From Vanilla planifolia (Eukaryota; Streptophyta; Magnoliopsida; Asparagales; Orchidaceae): a stretch of DNA of 64,000 nucleotides. The notes beneath the pieces are model-generated. The model saw only the letters and a program-made list of their open reading frames with translations, did no database searches and was not told where the DNA came from. Below, piece by piece: positions 37,901 through 50,105 of the stretch. Where the stretch lies: contig CM043872.1 of the NCBI GenBank assembly GCA_023846275.1, positions 24,351,670-24,415,669 on the forward strand, given 5' to 3'. Numbering within the stretch: position 1 is the stretch's first letter; every line of letters begins with the position of its first letter. The position numbers and the translations under genes were made by a program.

Positions 37901-39423
37901 TTTGATAATGAGTCATGAATATGTTGAGCATTTAACTGAATGTATATTATGATTGTAATTGATAAACATAGTGGTGTATCATCTGTGGTTGTGTACTAGA
38001 GATATTAGACGTATGTGAATTTATTTAGGTCTCTTTGTTCTCTAGTATTGTTTTTGTTTTATAAAATATAATATCATTATTGATAATATTATATATGTTG
38101 TGCTAGGATGTCATTATGTAATTGCTGTAAATGAAAAAATAGATAATTTACATATGAGGTTTTGCCATTTAAATTGTGAATTTTGATCAATTGCGATTAA
38201 TTCATGTTTGAATAATTTAGTAGTGAGTTGTAATATGATTGCATCTTCATTTCCCCACTTGGGACGTGAGGCATGACAAGGTTATGAAATCCTTTGAACA
38301 AAAAAATTTAGATGATAAGATATGAAAATAGGTCATATAGCTATTATAAGAAATCGAATTGATTAAATGTGATACTTTAGATATCAGTATAAAATGTTTT
38401 CAGCCTATTGTTTAAGGTCAAATTAAAGGTAGGTTAAGGAGTTTTATTAGTGAGGGCATTGCCATTATTTATACATTTGCATATTATATAGTAATAGAGT
38501 ATTATCTTTTGCTTTTATGTATATCTATATGAAATTAAATGGAGTTGAAATAAGGAATATGGAGAGTGGTCGAGCTGTTCTCAATTTGGGCAAATAAAAT
38601 TAATTAGGGAATGGAATCTCAACATAAGATTAATACAAAAAAAAAAAGAGGGTTTCCAAATATTATAGTTGAATCATCTCAGAAGAAAAAATCCAGGTAA
38701 TGTTAGCAGAGATTGTTGTAAAACGAGGTTTATCTAGCTAATAACTAGAACCAAGTAGTAGTTGATCTGGTATGGGTGTTCTCAAATGTTTAGAGTGTAG
38801 AAGATGGCATTTGGGTACAAGGTGGTTGGTTCAGAGAAGTCGATTGAGATATTTTGTTTATGAGAAGGTATCTATATGACTAAAGCAGAGTATATTGTAA
38901 AGTTGGAACGTGATTTGAGAAGGTATCTATATATAGTTCTGGTGGAGATATATATATAAATGCATTGTAGTTATAGTATTTTATAGTTATGTTATTATTC
39001 TATTTTGGAGAATCTCATCTTCTTTTTTGTCATATTGTGTATGTGATAACTCATATGTGGAAATGAATGAATTATATGATCAATTGATGATAGAAGTAAA
39101 ATTAAGATTAATAATTCTATTTGAGAGAAAATTTAGACTAAGAAAAGAAAATTGTTTGTTGGATAAATTGTTTTATTTTTAGCAAACTGGATATTTCTTG
39201 TGACATGTATCGGTGTGTGAGCATAAGATGAAAAAAGATGAGTCAGAAGAAGATGTTCAATTTATCAATAAGAGAGAGTAATGCACATTGTGTTGATCTG
39301 TGCTTATATTCGAAGGAGTATGAGAGAATAAATTTTATGGTTTTTGTTATTGGATTGTTTAGATCATAACGATGATGTTTGGATTGATCAAAACAGTTTT
39401 TCTACTAATAACGATAATCTATT
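34977..39423. other. Intergenic sequence between the two BIN4 3'-end copies
   Basis: AT-rich, no recognised protein domain. The purine-rich part near 35,600-35,700 gives a minus-strand open frame that I regard as composition noise. About 37,570-38,290 is a dispersed repeat related to 2,880-3,650. A GC-richer patch at about 36,580-36,810 may be LTR-derived. Confidence 0.5.
37570..38290 (+). repeat. Dispersed repeat related to 2,880-3,650
   Basis: A TTATTTATGATTTATC block, a following region of matching spacing, and a terminal ATTTCCCCACTTGGGACGTG...GGCATGACA correspond to the same order of blocks in the left part of the window. The ending followed by AGGTTATGAAATCC could be a worn LTR end plus primer-binding site. 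Confidence 0.45.
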
Positions 39424-39603
39424 CACCCAATAAGGTAACAAGAAAATCTCAAGCAGCCAAGAGACCAAAAAATCTAATCAACGAGGTAAAGGTGATTTTT
39501 TTTTTAAATGAATTAGTTACGTTGTTAAGTATTTAAACTGGAATTTTGGTGAATTTGTGGTGACCTTCAAGCTGAACCTGTGCTTTGTGCTTTTATTTTC
39601 TTG
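39424..39603 (+). pseudogene. Duplicated BIN4 3' end (last-exon fragment plus 3' flank)
   Basis: From CACCCAATAAGG onward the segment matches the end of the last BIN4 exon: AAGAAAATCTCAAGCAGCC is identical to 34,826 onward, and the AGGTAAAGGTGATTTTT run and TTGTTAAGTATTTAAACTGG after the stop also match. One base is missing from the GAGGACC of the functional copy, shifting frame, and the AAATGA stop is altered. There is no upstream BIN4 exon beside it, so it cannot encode a protein alone. Similarity fades near 39,600 after an apparent 20-base indel. It lies about 4.6 kb from the functional copy in the same orientation, which suggests a local segmental duplication. Confidence 0.85.
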
Positions 39604-42240
39604 TCAACGACTCTTGAGACCTGAATGAATTTACTTGGAAAAAGGGGGAAAAAAAAAAACTTCTTTGATAAGTTGCATTATCATGAGTAGTGATATCTTT
39701 CAATTATTTTTAAGGTCGAAGTTCTTTAACTTGTATCCAGAAATAATTTATTTTCAGTTTTTAAGTTATTAATTCCATAAATTTATAATAAGAATGTCTT
39801 GCTTTTCAGTATCATTTCTGCTTGAGAACAAGGGGGATGAATGAAGAGTGAAATGTGTTCTTCAAACTTTGAGCGGCTGTAAGCAGCATCAATCGTTTTA
39901 TTACTGAGAACATTGTTGTTTCTATAGTTACTGGGATTTCCCTTTATCATTTAGATAAATGCTTCGTGTTAAAGAAACTAGCATTTGAGTGTTTACTACT
40001 AAATCATCTTTTAAGACATGATTTTTTACTTGAATAAGAATATTTAAATATCAATATTAATTGGGTAATATTATTTAAAATTAATTTTTTTGTTATCTAG
40101 TTTAATGTTTTACTTTGTTTTTTATGCCAAAATTCTTGATATTTAAATGACATCAAAATCTTATTTTTTGAGTGATTAAATTATAATTTTTTAACTATGC
40201 TATATAAACATCTTATAGATTCAAAAAAAATATTGATAATGTTATGGGTAAAGGGACTGGACTAAACCACGTGCACCCTTACTAGACAATTTTACCCGAA
40301 ATAATGTTGTAGGAATTATTATAAATAGAGTTATATACATCAGAAATTCAGCTTTTATTGAATTAAAACTCTTAAAAAATATTGAAAAAGATCTTTATTT
40401 AAGTAAACAGAGAGTTTTAATAAACATTTTTAAGAAAAAAGATTTGAAAAATAAAAAAATTGTAGTGAAATTTAAAATGCAAAATATTTGACTTGGAAAA
40501 CGTTTACTGCCGTTAAACAAACGGTTCAAAATGAAATCCTAAACTTGGCTTTGTTTGCTAATACATTAAATGTGACAAACGTAACAAAACTTGCCTTGAA
40601 AAGCGTGCACGCTTCAGAGAAGTAACGTTTCTCTTTCATTTTATTTGTCAAACTATAATTGCGTTAATTATATTTTAACAGATTTACTGACAACCCTAAA
40701 TCATTCAGTGCGATGTAACGGATAAGATGATAACCTCCAACCAAAATGTAAATCAAAATGACGGTTTTATGAACCCATAACTGAGATTTGAATCCTCTGA
40801 AATTTGATTTAGATTATTTTTTTTAAAAATTTTTTTTTTTTTTTTAAGTCAAATTTTTAAGACTTTTTAATAGCTGGAAGAAATGAAATATTGTAGATTT
40901 TCACACATTTATATTTTTTTTCACATGTGCTTTGAGTTTCGCTACTGGTACAAGCACCATTAATGTTGACTATCTTTTAAGGATCATGGTAGAGATGATG
41001 ACCTTTTTTCTGCCTCTCATTTGACTGCGCGATTTGTTGCCGATAATATAAAATAAATAAACATTAATGTGGTCCATTTATAGAAAAAATGCATTCAAAT
41101 ATACATAATATTTTACCATTATTTTAAAAAATAATTAAATTAAAAATAAGATTATACTAATAAAAAACAATAATTAATTGATGTGTTTCTCTCTTAAATT
41201 GTCCTTCTGTTTTCATTTATGTATGCATAAATTTAACAAAAACAATATTTATTGAAATAAAAATTTATTACCAATTAAGAAGCCAAAAGTAATTTATAAA
41301 GATTTTAACATTAAAAAAATAATAATTAATTGTTGGTCCATATTTGCTTGAAATTTTTTATTTTAAAAGAAAAAAACTTAATGATCGTTCTGACGCGAGA
41401 TTTAAAGAAATGAAGAATAAACGATAAAGAGATAGACAAACTCGGTCATAAATATAATATTTTGTTTTAGAAGATAATGATTTACTTGGAGATAATGTTT
41501 CCGTTTTGCGCTTGACAAATTCGTTTAAAATAAAAAATCAAAATAATTTTTCTAATTTTTTTAATATGATATTAATGATATAAATAATCCTCTAATTCTA
41601 CTAAATAAAAACAATTAAAAAAAGTCATGCTGAGCTGTAGTTGCTTCGGCTCTTTAGGTGGACTTAAGGTCAAAAAACGCAACTTTGAGTCTAAGCCAAT
41701 CATCGACTAAATGATTTTTTTATTGTGTTTGAATAAAAAAATCCTTCTAAAATATTTTTTTAATATTTAAAAAATTCCAAAAAAAATTGAAATACATTGC
41801 TACTAACAACAGTAGTCATGGCAACGATAGAGAATAAACTTGAAAACATATTATAGTATAATATTTATAATTAATATTATATATTTATTATTTTGCATTT
41901 TTTGGGTATTCACTCAACCTTTTGAAACTAGAATATATAATAAATATGTTGATTATATATTTATTATTTCAGAGTATTGATAAAATTATTATTTTGAACT
42001 TTAAATAAAAAAATAAAAATAGTGACAATAATATGAATGATAAAATATTATTTCTCAAAATTGGACATGCCAAAAAGATGATTTGTGGACCTCACGGTTC
42101 TTAATGCAGACTAGGATTGTGAATATAATAATACAAAAAGAATAGGAATCGGTTGGTTCGTGTGGCGCTAAGATGAGAAAGACAGCTCATCCTCCAGTGT
42201 GCCCATTGGACTGAAGAAAAACCCAAATCCGGTTTGGCTT
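39604..42240. other. Intergenic sequence upstream of the TBC gene
   Basis: AT-rich with long A and T runs. No domain or RNA gene was recognised. A CTTTTCAG at about 39,801-39,808 is followed by less AT-rich sequence to about 39,960 that could be a 3' untranslated exon of BIN4, but nothing in the sequence proves it. The TBC promoter should lie near 42,050-42,200. Confidence 0.4.
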
Positions 42241-42267
42241 TTCCTTTCGTCCAAGTAAATAAAAAAA

Positions 42268-42330
42268 ATGAAAAAAAAAATCCAGACGAAGAAACGCAAG
42301 AAGGGGGCGGCCGGACGACAAAAAGGGTAA
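42268..42330 (+). other. Short basic upstream open reading frame in the TBC-gene leader
   Basis: ATG at 42,268 opens a 20-codon frame, very rich in Lys and Arg, that ends in TAA at 42,328-42,330, about 230 bases before the main ATG. It would be translated only if the transcript starts upstream of 42,268, which the sequence does not settle. Confidence 0.35.
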
Positions 42331-42559
42331 CAGCCGGAGACTCGGAGGGAAGACTTACTACTGTGCCAAAAACCTGCCAGCTTCCAAACTCTCTCTTGTA
42401 CTCCTCCTATTGCTCATATCAAACTTCCCCAAATCTCCTCTCAACCAGCACGCAAGAGCTTGATTCTTCTCAAGGCCCTCATCTATACCCCCACATAGCT
42501 ATTGTCAATCACCGCAGGAACCCAGCTCACCACTTCGTCGGTAAATCGTGGAAAGAACT

Positions 42560-45500
42560 ATGACTGGAGACACTGCAGAGCTGCCGTTGCCAGATTCGTG
42601 CTCTTTTGGCCGGAGTCCTTACGGAGGGTCTAGGTTCTTGAACTTCCGCGGAGTACGGTGGAGGATTAATCTTGGGATACTTCCTTCCTCGCCATCAGCT
42701 TCCGTCGAAGATATTCGCCGTGCTGCTGCGAACTCTCGAAGAAGGTGAGATGATAAAACGATCCTGTTTCTACTGTGTTTTGGTTCCGGTTTGATAGCGT
42801 TCTTTTGTTGTAATTATTATTTATTTATTATTATTTTTTTTTTTGTTTGATTGTTGACCTAGGTGATCATGTTTTAGATTAGCCTACGACCTCCTGCTTC
42901 TATGTTTTTTAGAATCGAAATTCTTGAGTGAGGTTTGGGGGATTATATTTTAAGGCGTGGAGGCACGAGTTATTGGTACAAAAGATGTGAACTTCAGCTT
43001 TATGACTAATAAGTTTGCGCATAACATAATGGGTCCACGACATGCTCGTAGGACATATTTCTACATAGGTGAACTTCACCTTAAGACTGTATTATGACAA
43101 CATGGCTTTGGAAGAGTATCCAGCAAGCCTGTGTCATGTGGATTCATCATTTGGGTGGCGATTGTAGCTTTTTAGTTTGACATGCTCGGACATGGACAAT
43201 TGAAAATTTTTGGGATGATTATTGAAGAAAAAGAAGTGGTGATTGAAGAACTAATTGAAGAAGCAATTGCACAACCTGAGAGAATCATGTCATTATTTTC
43301 CTTCCTCTTTGTGAAACTATTATAGGTCTGTTTCAAGGAGGTTGTTGTCCATTGTTGTTAAAGAAGGTTGTTCTCTTTCAAAGAAGGAAGTTTCAGTGTG
43401 GGGTAGTTTTTTTTTTTTTTTTTCATAGTTGGGGCCTTTGACTGAAACCTTTGTGTCATTTGTTGTTCTAGTGGCAAAACCATCTATTTTTACTTTGTTG
43501 ATGGAATCATTGTTGTTCCACAGCATCCGTGTCATCTTTTGGGTGACTAATGTTATATTCATTGGTAATCAAGTATGAGCAATGTATCTCTACAGTTACT
43601 TAAAATGTTCATCTGCGAAACAAAGGCTATCGTTTCTATTTCATATGACCAACATTGTCAGGTTCTATGTTTTTTGGAGTTTTTAATTTCTTTCTTGCTT
43701 TCAAGCATGTCATAATTATATGATTTATTGAAAATCTATTTTTTTTTATCAAAGATAGACTTTTGAGGCATATGCCAATTGTCTCAATGTACTTTTGGCA
43801 TTGATTCAATGTTTGAAAATATATTTTTGAAGTTCCTAATTAGTTTTGCATATGTGAATGTGTGTGTTTCTAGCTTATTGTATTCATTTTGCTCAGGAAG
43901 AAACATTTTTAATTCTTCTCATGTATCACTTGAGCTCCTACTAAAAACTAAGGCAGGTTTTTTTGGAAAATAAAGTTGCTAATAAAACTTTTTTATTCTA
44001 TCACCAAAAATCTAAGTATTTCATTTATTGCTAGTGGACAAAAGCCTGATTTGAACCTCTTTTTATTCTCATTTACTGCTAATTCCCTTCAGGTAGCTCT
44101 TTGTCTTCTGAAAAAGCAAAACGTTGTTTAGCTGCTAAACGTTTCTGCAGAGTAAATGCAGTTTTTGTGCTTGCTCTTGCTCCACTCACTCGTGTCTTGG
44201 GTTATTGAGTTCATTTTCGTTTGCATGTTCTTGTTGTATCAGTTGAGCTTAAATGTTCCAATGTTTAAGGAAACTTTTATCAACTTGGCTAATGATCAGG
44301 GGAGTCTTTGCTAACCATCTGAATTGATTTTAAGACAATTAGTTATTTATTTTATTAATCTTGTAGTTATGGTTGTAGAGTGGAAAGTGATTATTTGATA
44401 GACATTTTCTTGTTTTGCAGCTACGCAAGCTTGAGGCGTCGCCTAATTATGAATTCTTACACCATGAAAGATGGAAGAAAGTCTCCTGATCTGACGTTGG
44501 ACAATCCTTTATCAGAAAATCCAGGTTTTTTTCTGTAAATCTAATTCCTCTGACTCGTTCATAGTGAGAAATATTTAATTTTCTCTCTTTTATGAAGATT
44601 AGAGAATTCATGAGTATAGGGTCCATAATATATTCCACATAGAGCATGTTTTACATTGCTTCAATGCACATTTAATAGGAAGTGTGCAAGTTTGTCTTAA
44701 TAAGAGTACCAATATTTTGCAAATAATAAATAACTAGCCATCGATGCTTCAAATTGATTTAAGTATGATGGTTGAGGGGGATTAGGAGGAGTGCAGGTTT
44801 GGAGTTATGATAAAAAAAATGCCATTCTATGCTAAATGAAGTTTATCCAAAATTTATGAGATCAAGGATGCTATGTAGTGCAAATTACTGGCTGGAAAAT
44901 TAGTGGTATGCACATAAAAGGAGCATTGCATAGATTCAGTGATAATACAAATGGGTGGTTGTATTCTAAAAAAACCAAGGATTAAAAAAATTGCAACTAT
45001 GATACGGCATTTTTGACGTTGTCCGAAAGTGGTCTGTGAGTCTTGAAAAATGATTTGAAGAGAAAATTTTGAAAAAAAAAAAGTGTTTTATGTGAGTGAA
45101 AATAGAGAACATGATGAACTGAAATAGAGCCTTAATAAACAGTGGAAATATTGTTTGTTTTAAGCTAAACATGGTGCTTTTGTATGATCTGAAATATGTT
45201 GCAGCTATGGAAATAGTTGATTTGAGGCCACATCCACAAAAGTATACACTCATGCAACTTGCTGATCTTTTATTTTCGATTATTTTTCAGAAAGCACATG
45301 GGGTCGATTCTTTCGCAGTGCTGAGTTAGAGAAAATGGTTGACCAAGACTTGTCGCGGTTGTATTCAGGAGATGGCACCTACTTCCAGACCCATGCTTGT
45401 CAAACCATGCTGAGAAGAATATTGTTACTGTGGTGCCTTGGGCATCCTGATTGTGGTTATAGACAGGGTACCAGTTTATTAAAATGCAAACAGATACATT

Positions 45501-48187
45501 TTCATATATAGATTCGTGCTCCAAAGTTAACTTTTGTTTATCTTACAGGAACGCACGAACTATTGGCTCCTTTGGTATATGTACTGCATGTTGATCTGGA
45601 TGGCCTTTCCAAAGTTAGAGGGATGCACCAAAGTTACTTTAATGATGAATTGGATCACTTATCCTACTTGGGCATCGACACAGTGACTAATGATAAGGTA
45701 ACAAAGGCCGAGAGCTGGGGTTTTGGTACCAACTGTGATGAATCGCATTTGGTGAATGAACCTTACGTTAGTTCTCTTGATGACCTTGATCCAGAAACAA
45801 GGGATGTTTTCTTATTAAGTGATGCTTACGGTGCAGAAGGAGAGTTGGGAGTTGTTATCTCTGAGAGATTCATGGAGCATGATGCTTATAGCATGTTTGA
45901 TGGTTTGATGTGTGGTGGTCGTGAGCGGTTTGCAATGACTGATTTTTTTTCTAGCTCTCCTGCCGTTGGATCTAACATGGGTATACCTGCTGTTATTGAG
46001 GCTTCATCTGCATTGTATCAATTACTTGCAATCATAGACTCTTCTCTCCATAGTCACCTTGTTGAGATCGGGGTTGAACCTCAATATTTTGCACTCCGAT
46101 GGTTACGTGTTCTATTTGGACGCGAATTTTCCTTGAATGATCTATTACTTGTTTGGGATGAGTTGTTTTCTTCGACCAATGGTTCATACATAGAAGATGA
46201 TAAGGAGCACAGTGTCAAAGTTCTGTACTCATCCCTCGGATCCTTCATTTCAGCTATGGCAGTCTCCATGCTACTCCATATGAGATCTTCCTTGTTAGCC
46301 ACAGAGAATGCAACCTCCTGCCTCCAGCGATTATTGAACTTCCCAAGAAACATAGATGTGAAGAAACTTATAGAGAAGGCAAGGTATTGCGAAGAACTTG
46401 CTTGGGAAGCTAATTTATCGTCTCCTCGGGAAATTTCCAGGCAGAATAGCTCATCAGGTGGAAGTAGACCTCCTAGTACAGTTTCTTTGAAGACTTCATT
46501 TAGAACATTATCTGACAGCTATTGGGAGGAGAAATGGCGAGTACTTCATAGGGAAGAAACACGTCAAAAGAGTGAATTGAACAAAGAGGGGAAGATCAAG
46601 GAGTTGTTTGGGAAGAAACTGGGGTTAGCGAGGACAGGGTCAGATCCTTTTCCAAGAAAAAGTGTGATTGAGAAGAAACCATTGCGGTCCTCTGCTAGAC
46701 GAAGACTATTTGTTGATCAAGACTCTGAATGCAATGCTAATTCAGTTCAACATGGTTTATCTGCTAAAAAATGTTCATATTTGAATGCAGATTCCAGCAA
46801 GTGTTTTCCTGAGGAGCCAAGTGATCAAAATATCACGAAAACCACAGAATGCACGACTGCAGAAGCTTACACGGGTATGGAAAATTCCTTAGCATTGTTT
46901 ATGGCTACAAGCCACAGTCCTGCAAGGAATGATACCGAAATCGAGTCAGAGAAGAGCAGCATTACTTCGAATTCATTCAGTGGCAACGAAGAAGAAGATA
47001 AAAATTGCGCAGAGGAGGAATGCATCTCTGATCACTCACTGTCAAGAAAAGAAGATTCTATTTCTGCTTCTGCTAAATCTGAGCCAAGAGTTGATGGGGA
47101 AGTGAAAGGTCTTCAAGAAGTGAACGACAAGAAATCCCTATCAAGCAAGTTTCAGTTGTTTTGGAAGTTTGGTAGGGGAGGTTCAACTGAAAGGAACTCA
47201 GAGAAAGGACCAAATGTAAAGGCACAAATCGTGAATGAGACCATAGGAACTTCAGCTCCTAACTACGACTTGTGTGGTGATAATGTCAGGACAGAAGGCG
47301 GGGAGAAAAAAGTGATAACCACTCTCAAGAACATTGGACAGTCCATACTTGAAAATATTCAGGTATATTCTACTTATAGGTTATCTTATTTTTGTTCTGC
47401 TTTGTTTAATTGGATGTTTTACCACTTGCCATGCTAACTTAGATTCTAGTGTTTGTCAATTTTTCATTTCTTTTGTCCTGATGTCTGATTGCATCCACTT
47501 TTTCCTGATCCCATTGATTTAACTTCACTTGGAGTTATTATTATGTTCGTTCTGCTCGTTAAAATTGAAATAAGAAGCAAAAAGGAAACTGATTAAATAA
47601 TGTTGATTAGAATCAATAATTATGAAATATTATGAATGAAAGAATCAATATGAGTTTACATGTTTGTGAAGTACATCTGATAGGAGGACCGTTGCTTAGA
47701 ATCATCAGGCTTTGAACAGCATCGAATAAAAAGAGATCAATTAAGTAATACAGGAAAGATTCAAAAAATATTGAGATGGTGAGATCATTCAAAATGGATT
47801 AGTTCACTATTAATAGATGCCATGATCAGATTCAAGTTGCATCACGTTTCTATTTTACAAATAGATTAATTGAAGTGCTAAATATAAGCAACATATATAG
47901 AAAAGCTGTTTCTATTCCTTGAGAGTATCTAAGTACATCTTTCATCTTTGTGGCAACACTGGACTAAGTTTGTCTGAAATCATTCTCTAACGAGCTTATT
48001 TTCTAAGTAGTTACCTGCCTTAAATGCGAAGTCTGAATCTTCTTGCTGATTTGCTTAGGTGATCGAGTCGGTGTTCCAACAAGATCGAGGCCAGGCGGGC
48101 AACCTTCTTGTGGGAAAACGGCATGCTACTGCCATTGCAGCACTTACAGAGCTGCGCAAAATTAGCAATTTATTATCAGAGATGTGA
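42560..48187 (+). CDS. TBC-domain Rab GTPase-activating protein, TBC1D5-like
   Basis: Exons 42560-42744, 44421-44524, 45291-45467, 45549-47362 and 48059-48187 join in frame to 2,409 bases, 802 residues. The product should stimulate GTP hydrolysis by a Rab GTPase in endosomal or Golgi traffic. The TBC domain opens with NFRGVRWRINLGILP (about residue 30) and runs to about 440. Both catalytic fingers are present: Arg119 in DQDLSR and Gln155 in GYRQG. Later landmarks are LSDAYGAEGELG (about 245), EPQYFALRWLRVLFGREF (about 332) and ATSCLQRLLNFP (about 410). Residues 445-750 are Ser/Glu-rich and probably disordered; the end, ELRKISNLLSEM, is a short helix seen in plant homologues. Exon 4 carries three quarters of the coding sequence. 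The ATG at 42,560 is the first in frame after upstream stops and a non-ATG extension. The Arabidopsis relative is the gyp1-like protein At4g29950 by my recollection. Confidence 0.93.
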
Positions 48188-50105
48188 GTTACCCTTTGGC
48201 TCTATTGGTATGCAAATCCTCGAAACATTCTTATGTGGCCCACTATTCAAGCAAAATGCTTCATCTACTCCTTTTGTCTTCTATGAAGATTTCATTGTTC
48301 TGTAAATGTCATTCAAATCACATGAGATGTTTGTGACACTAAGCATCTCAATTTTGTAAGTAATGCATTGTTTGATTTAGCAATTGAAGTGCATTCTTGC
48401 TTCATTCTGAACTCTCGGATTTGAGCATGTAAATAGGATTTGTAATATTGATGCTTATGTTTAACATTCTTTATCTCATATATAATGAATACTGCATTAG
48501 TGTGGGACACCTCCCTGTAGTAGTGCGATTTCCTCTATAAGGATGTTACTACCTATCAAGTGAAAGCATTATGAAAATAGTTAAAATTTTTATTTTTTTT
48601 ATATAGTTTATTTTTAATAAAAAGCAAATATGATAATGTTAATGTTAATTATTATATATGCTATTTTTTTGTATTATGCATATTACTTAGCATAATTAAA
48701 TATAATAATAATAATGATAATTATAATAATAAATTTTAGTATTTTTTTCTTTCTTTGATTTTTTTTTCCTATGTCAAATACCAATGTGGCTTTGATTTTC
48801 TCGTGAAGAAGCTAGGAAGAATTGACCGTGGTTAGAGTTACAATTCTAATCAAAGAAGATCCCAAATCATAGTTAAAAAAACATTTACTGGCTTATTATA
48901 GAACATTGATTTAGCCTTCACATCGATTGTCCATTGGATGATCGGGAATGATGTACACTAAAGATTATTGTAATAAAAAATCATTATCCTCATAGTCCAT
49001 GTATAATGCATTTTTCCAATAATAAATCCTTCTTTATGTGATGGTGCCTCTTAGCTAGCCAAAGTTTGTTCATGTCTGTCTAATACTAATGAAGTATTCG
49101 GCCCTTCAAGCTTTATTGGCATTGCTTGTTCAGTGTTGACTTTAAAATAAATTAAAAGAATATTTAAAAAATTAATTTTAAGAAAAAAGTATTTCAGCAA
49201 AAATTGTTTATAAAAAAGCTTAGAATTTTAAAAGTGAAATTTATGAAAAGCTCCTAACAAACAGAGTAAATTAACTCTTATTTTTGGAATTCCACCACCA
49301 CATTACGATCACCAGCTTTTATTGAGTTCCTATAAAACGTTATACGCACAGCACAACATTAATTTACCACAGTTACAAGTTGAAACGGCAGCTAAATGGA
49401 ATCACGGTAATAAATGAATTGTTTAAATTGCTGTATAAGCAATTTTTTTTTTAACTTTAGAATGACAATTAAATTCTAATTGCCAATAAAATTTATCGAA
49501 AATAGCAACCAAAACACTGAATAACAACGAAACAAAGGAGCATTGTTTTACTTGGGACTACCTGAATACTTTCAAATAAGTGTTTATTTGTAAAACATTA
49601 CTCTTACTTAAGAAATAAAAAACAAAACGCTACGAAAGTATTCAAATAGTATTTCCCTAGTACATTAATACTAAACATTTAATATTTATTGTTAAGTTCA
49701 GAAAATGCTGAAAAAAAGGCTTTACATCAACATTGTGTGCTTTAAAAAACGTAGTAATACTTCAACATTTCAACAAAAAAAGATATTTTTAATATAGAAA
49801 CTTCACTTAAAAATATAAAAATATAAAAATATAAAAATATAAAAAATATTTAACAAATGTTGTATGCTATTGAGATTCAAAAGGACAACAAAGAAGAATC
49901 ATAACGAAAGGGGGGCTAAGGTTCAAAACATGGCCCATACTAACCTCATGCCATCGATCAAACTTGTAACATGGAATACCATAAGCTGTGAACTCAGAAA
50001 TAAAACATTTACTGAATATTTTCTATAAATCGTCTCATAAGCATAGTTAAGGGAATCATAGTTCACCTGCAGCAGCAAATTTGAGTTCGGATATCCCCCA
50101 TTCGG
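48188..50105. other. Region between convergent TBC and DWF5 genes
   Basis: It should hold both 3' untranslated regions and their polyadenylation signals. It is AT-rich. Around 49,110-49,268 the two ends are loosely inverted (TGCTTGTT... against AACAAACAGA), suggesting a small MITE. At about 49,810-49,845 an 8-bp ATATAAAA unit repeats about four times. Confidence 0.5.
49110..49268. mobile_element. Possible small MITE
   Basis: The right end reads AAAGCTCCTAACAAACAGA, a form common at the ends of hAT-like miniature elements in plants; the left end reads TTGCTTGTTCAGTGTTGACTTT, roughly its inverse. AT-rich centre and a length of about 160 bases fit. The inverted match is imperfect and I could not identify a target-site duplication with confidence. 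Confidence 0.3.

Noticed and set aside
40260-40290. CCACGTGC, a G-box-like motif
   Set aside because: It is about 2.3 kb from the TBC start and a six-base motif is expected by chance; no further regulatory context.
46081-46353. Minus-strand open frame under the TBC gene
   Set aside because: It is a shadow of the coding exon on the other strand.
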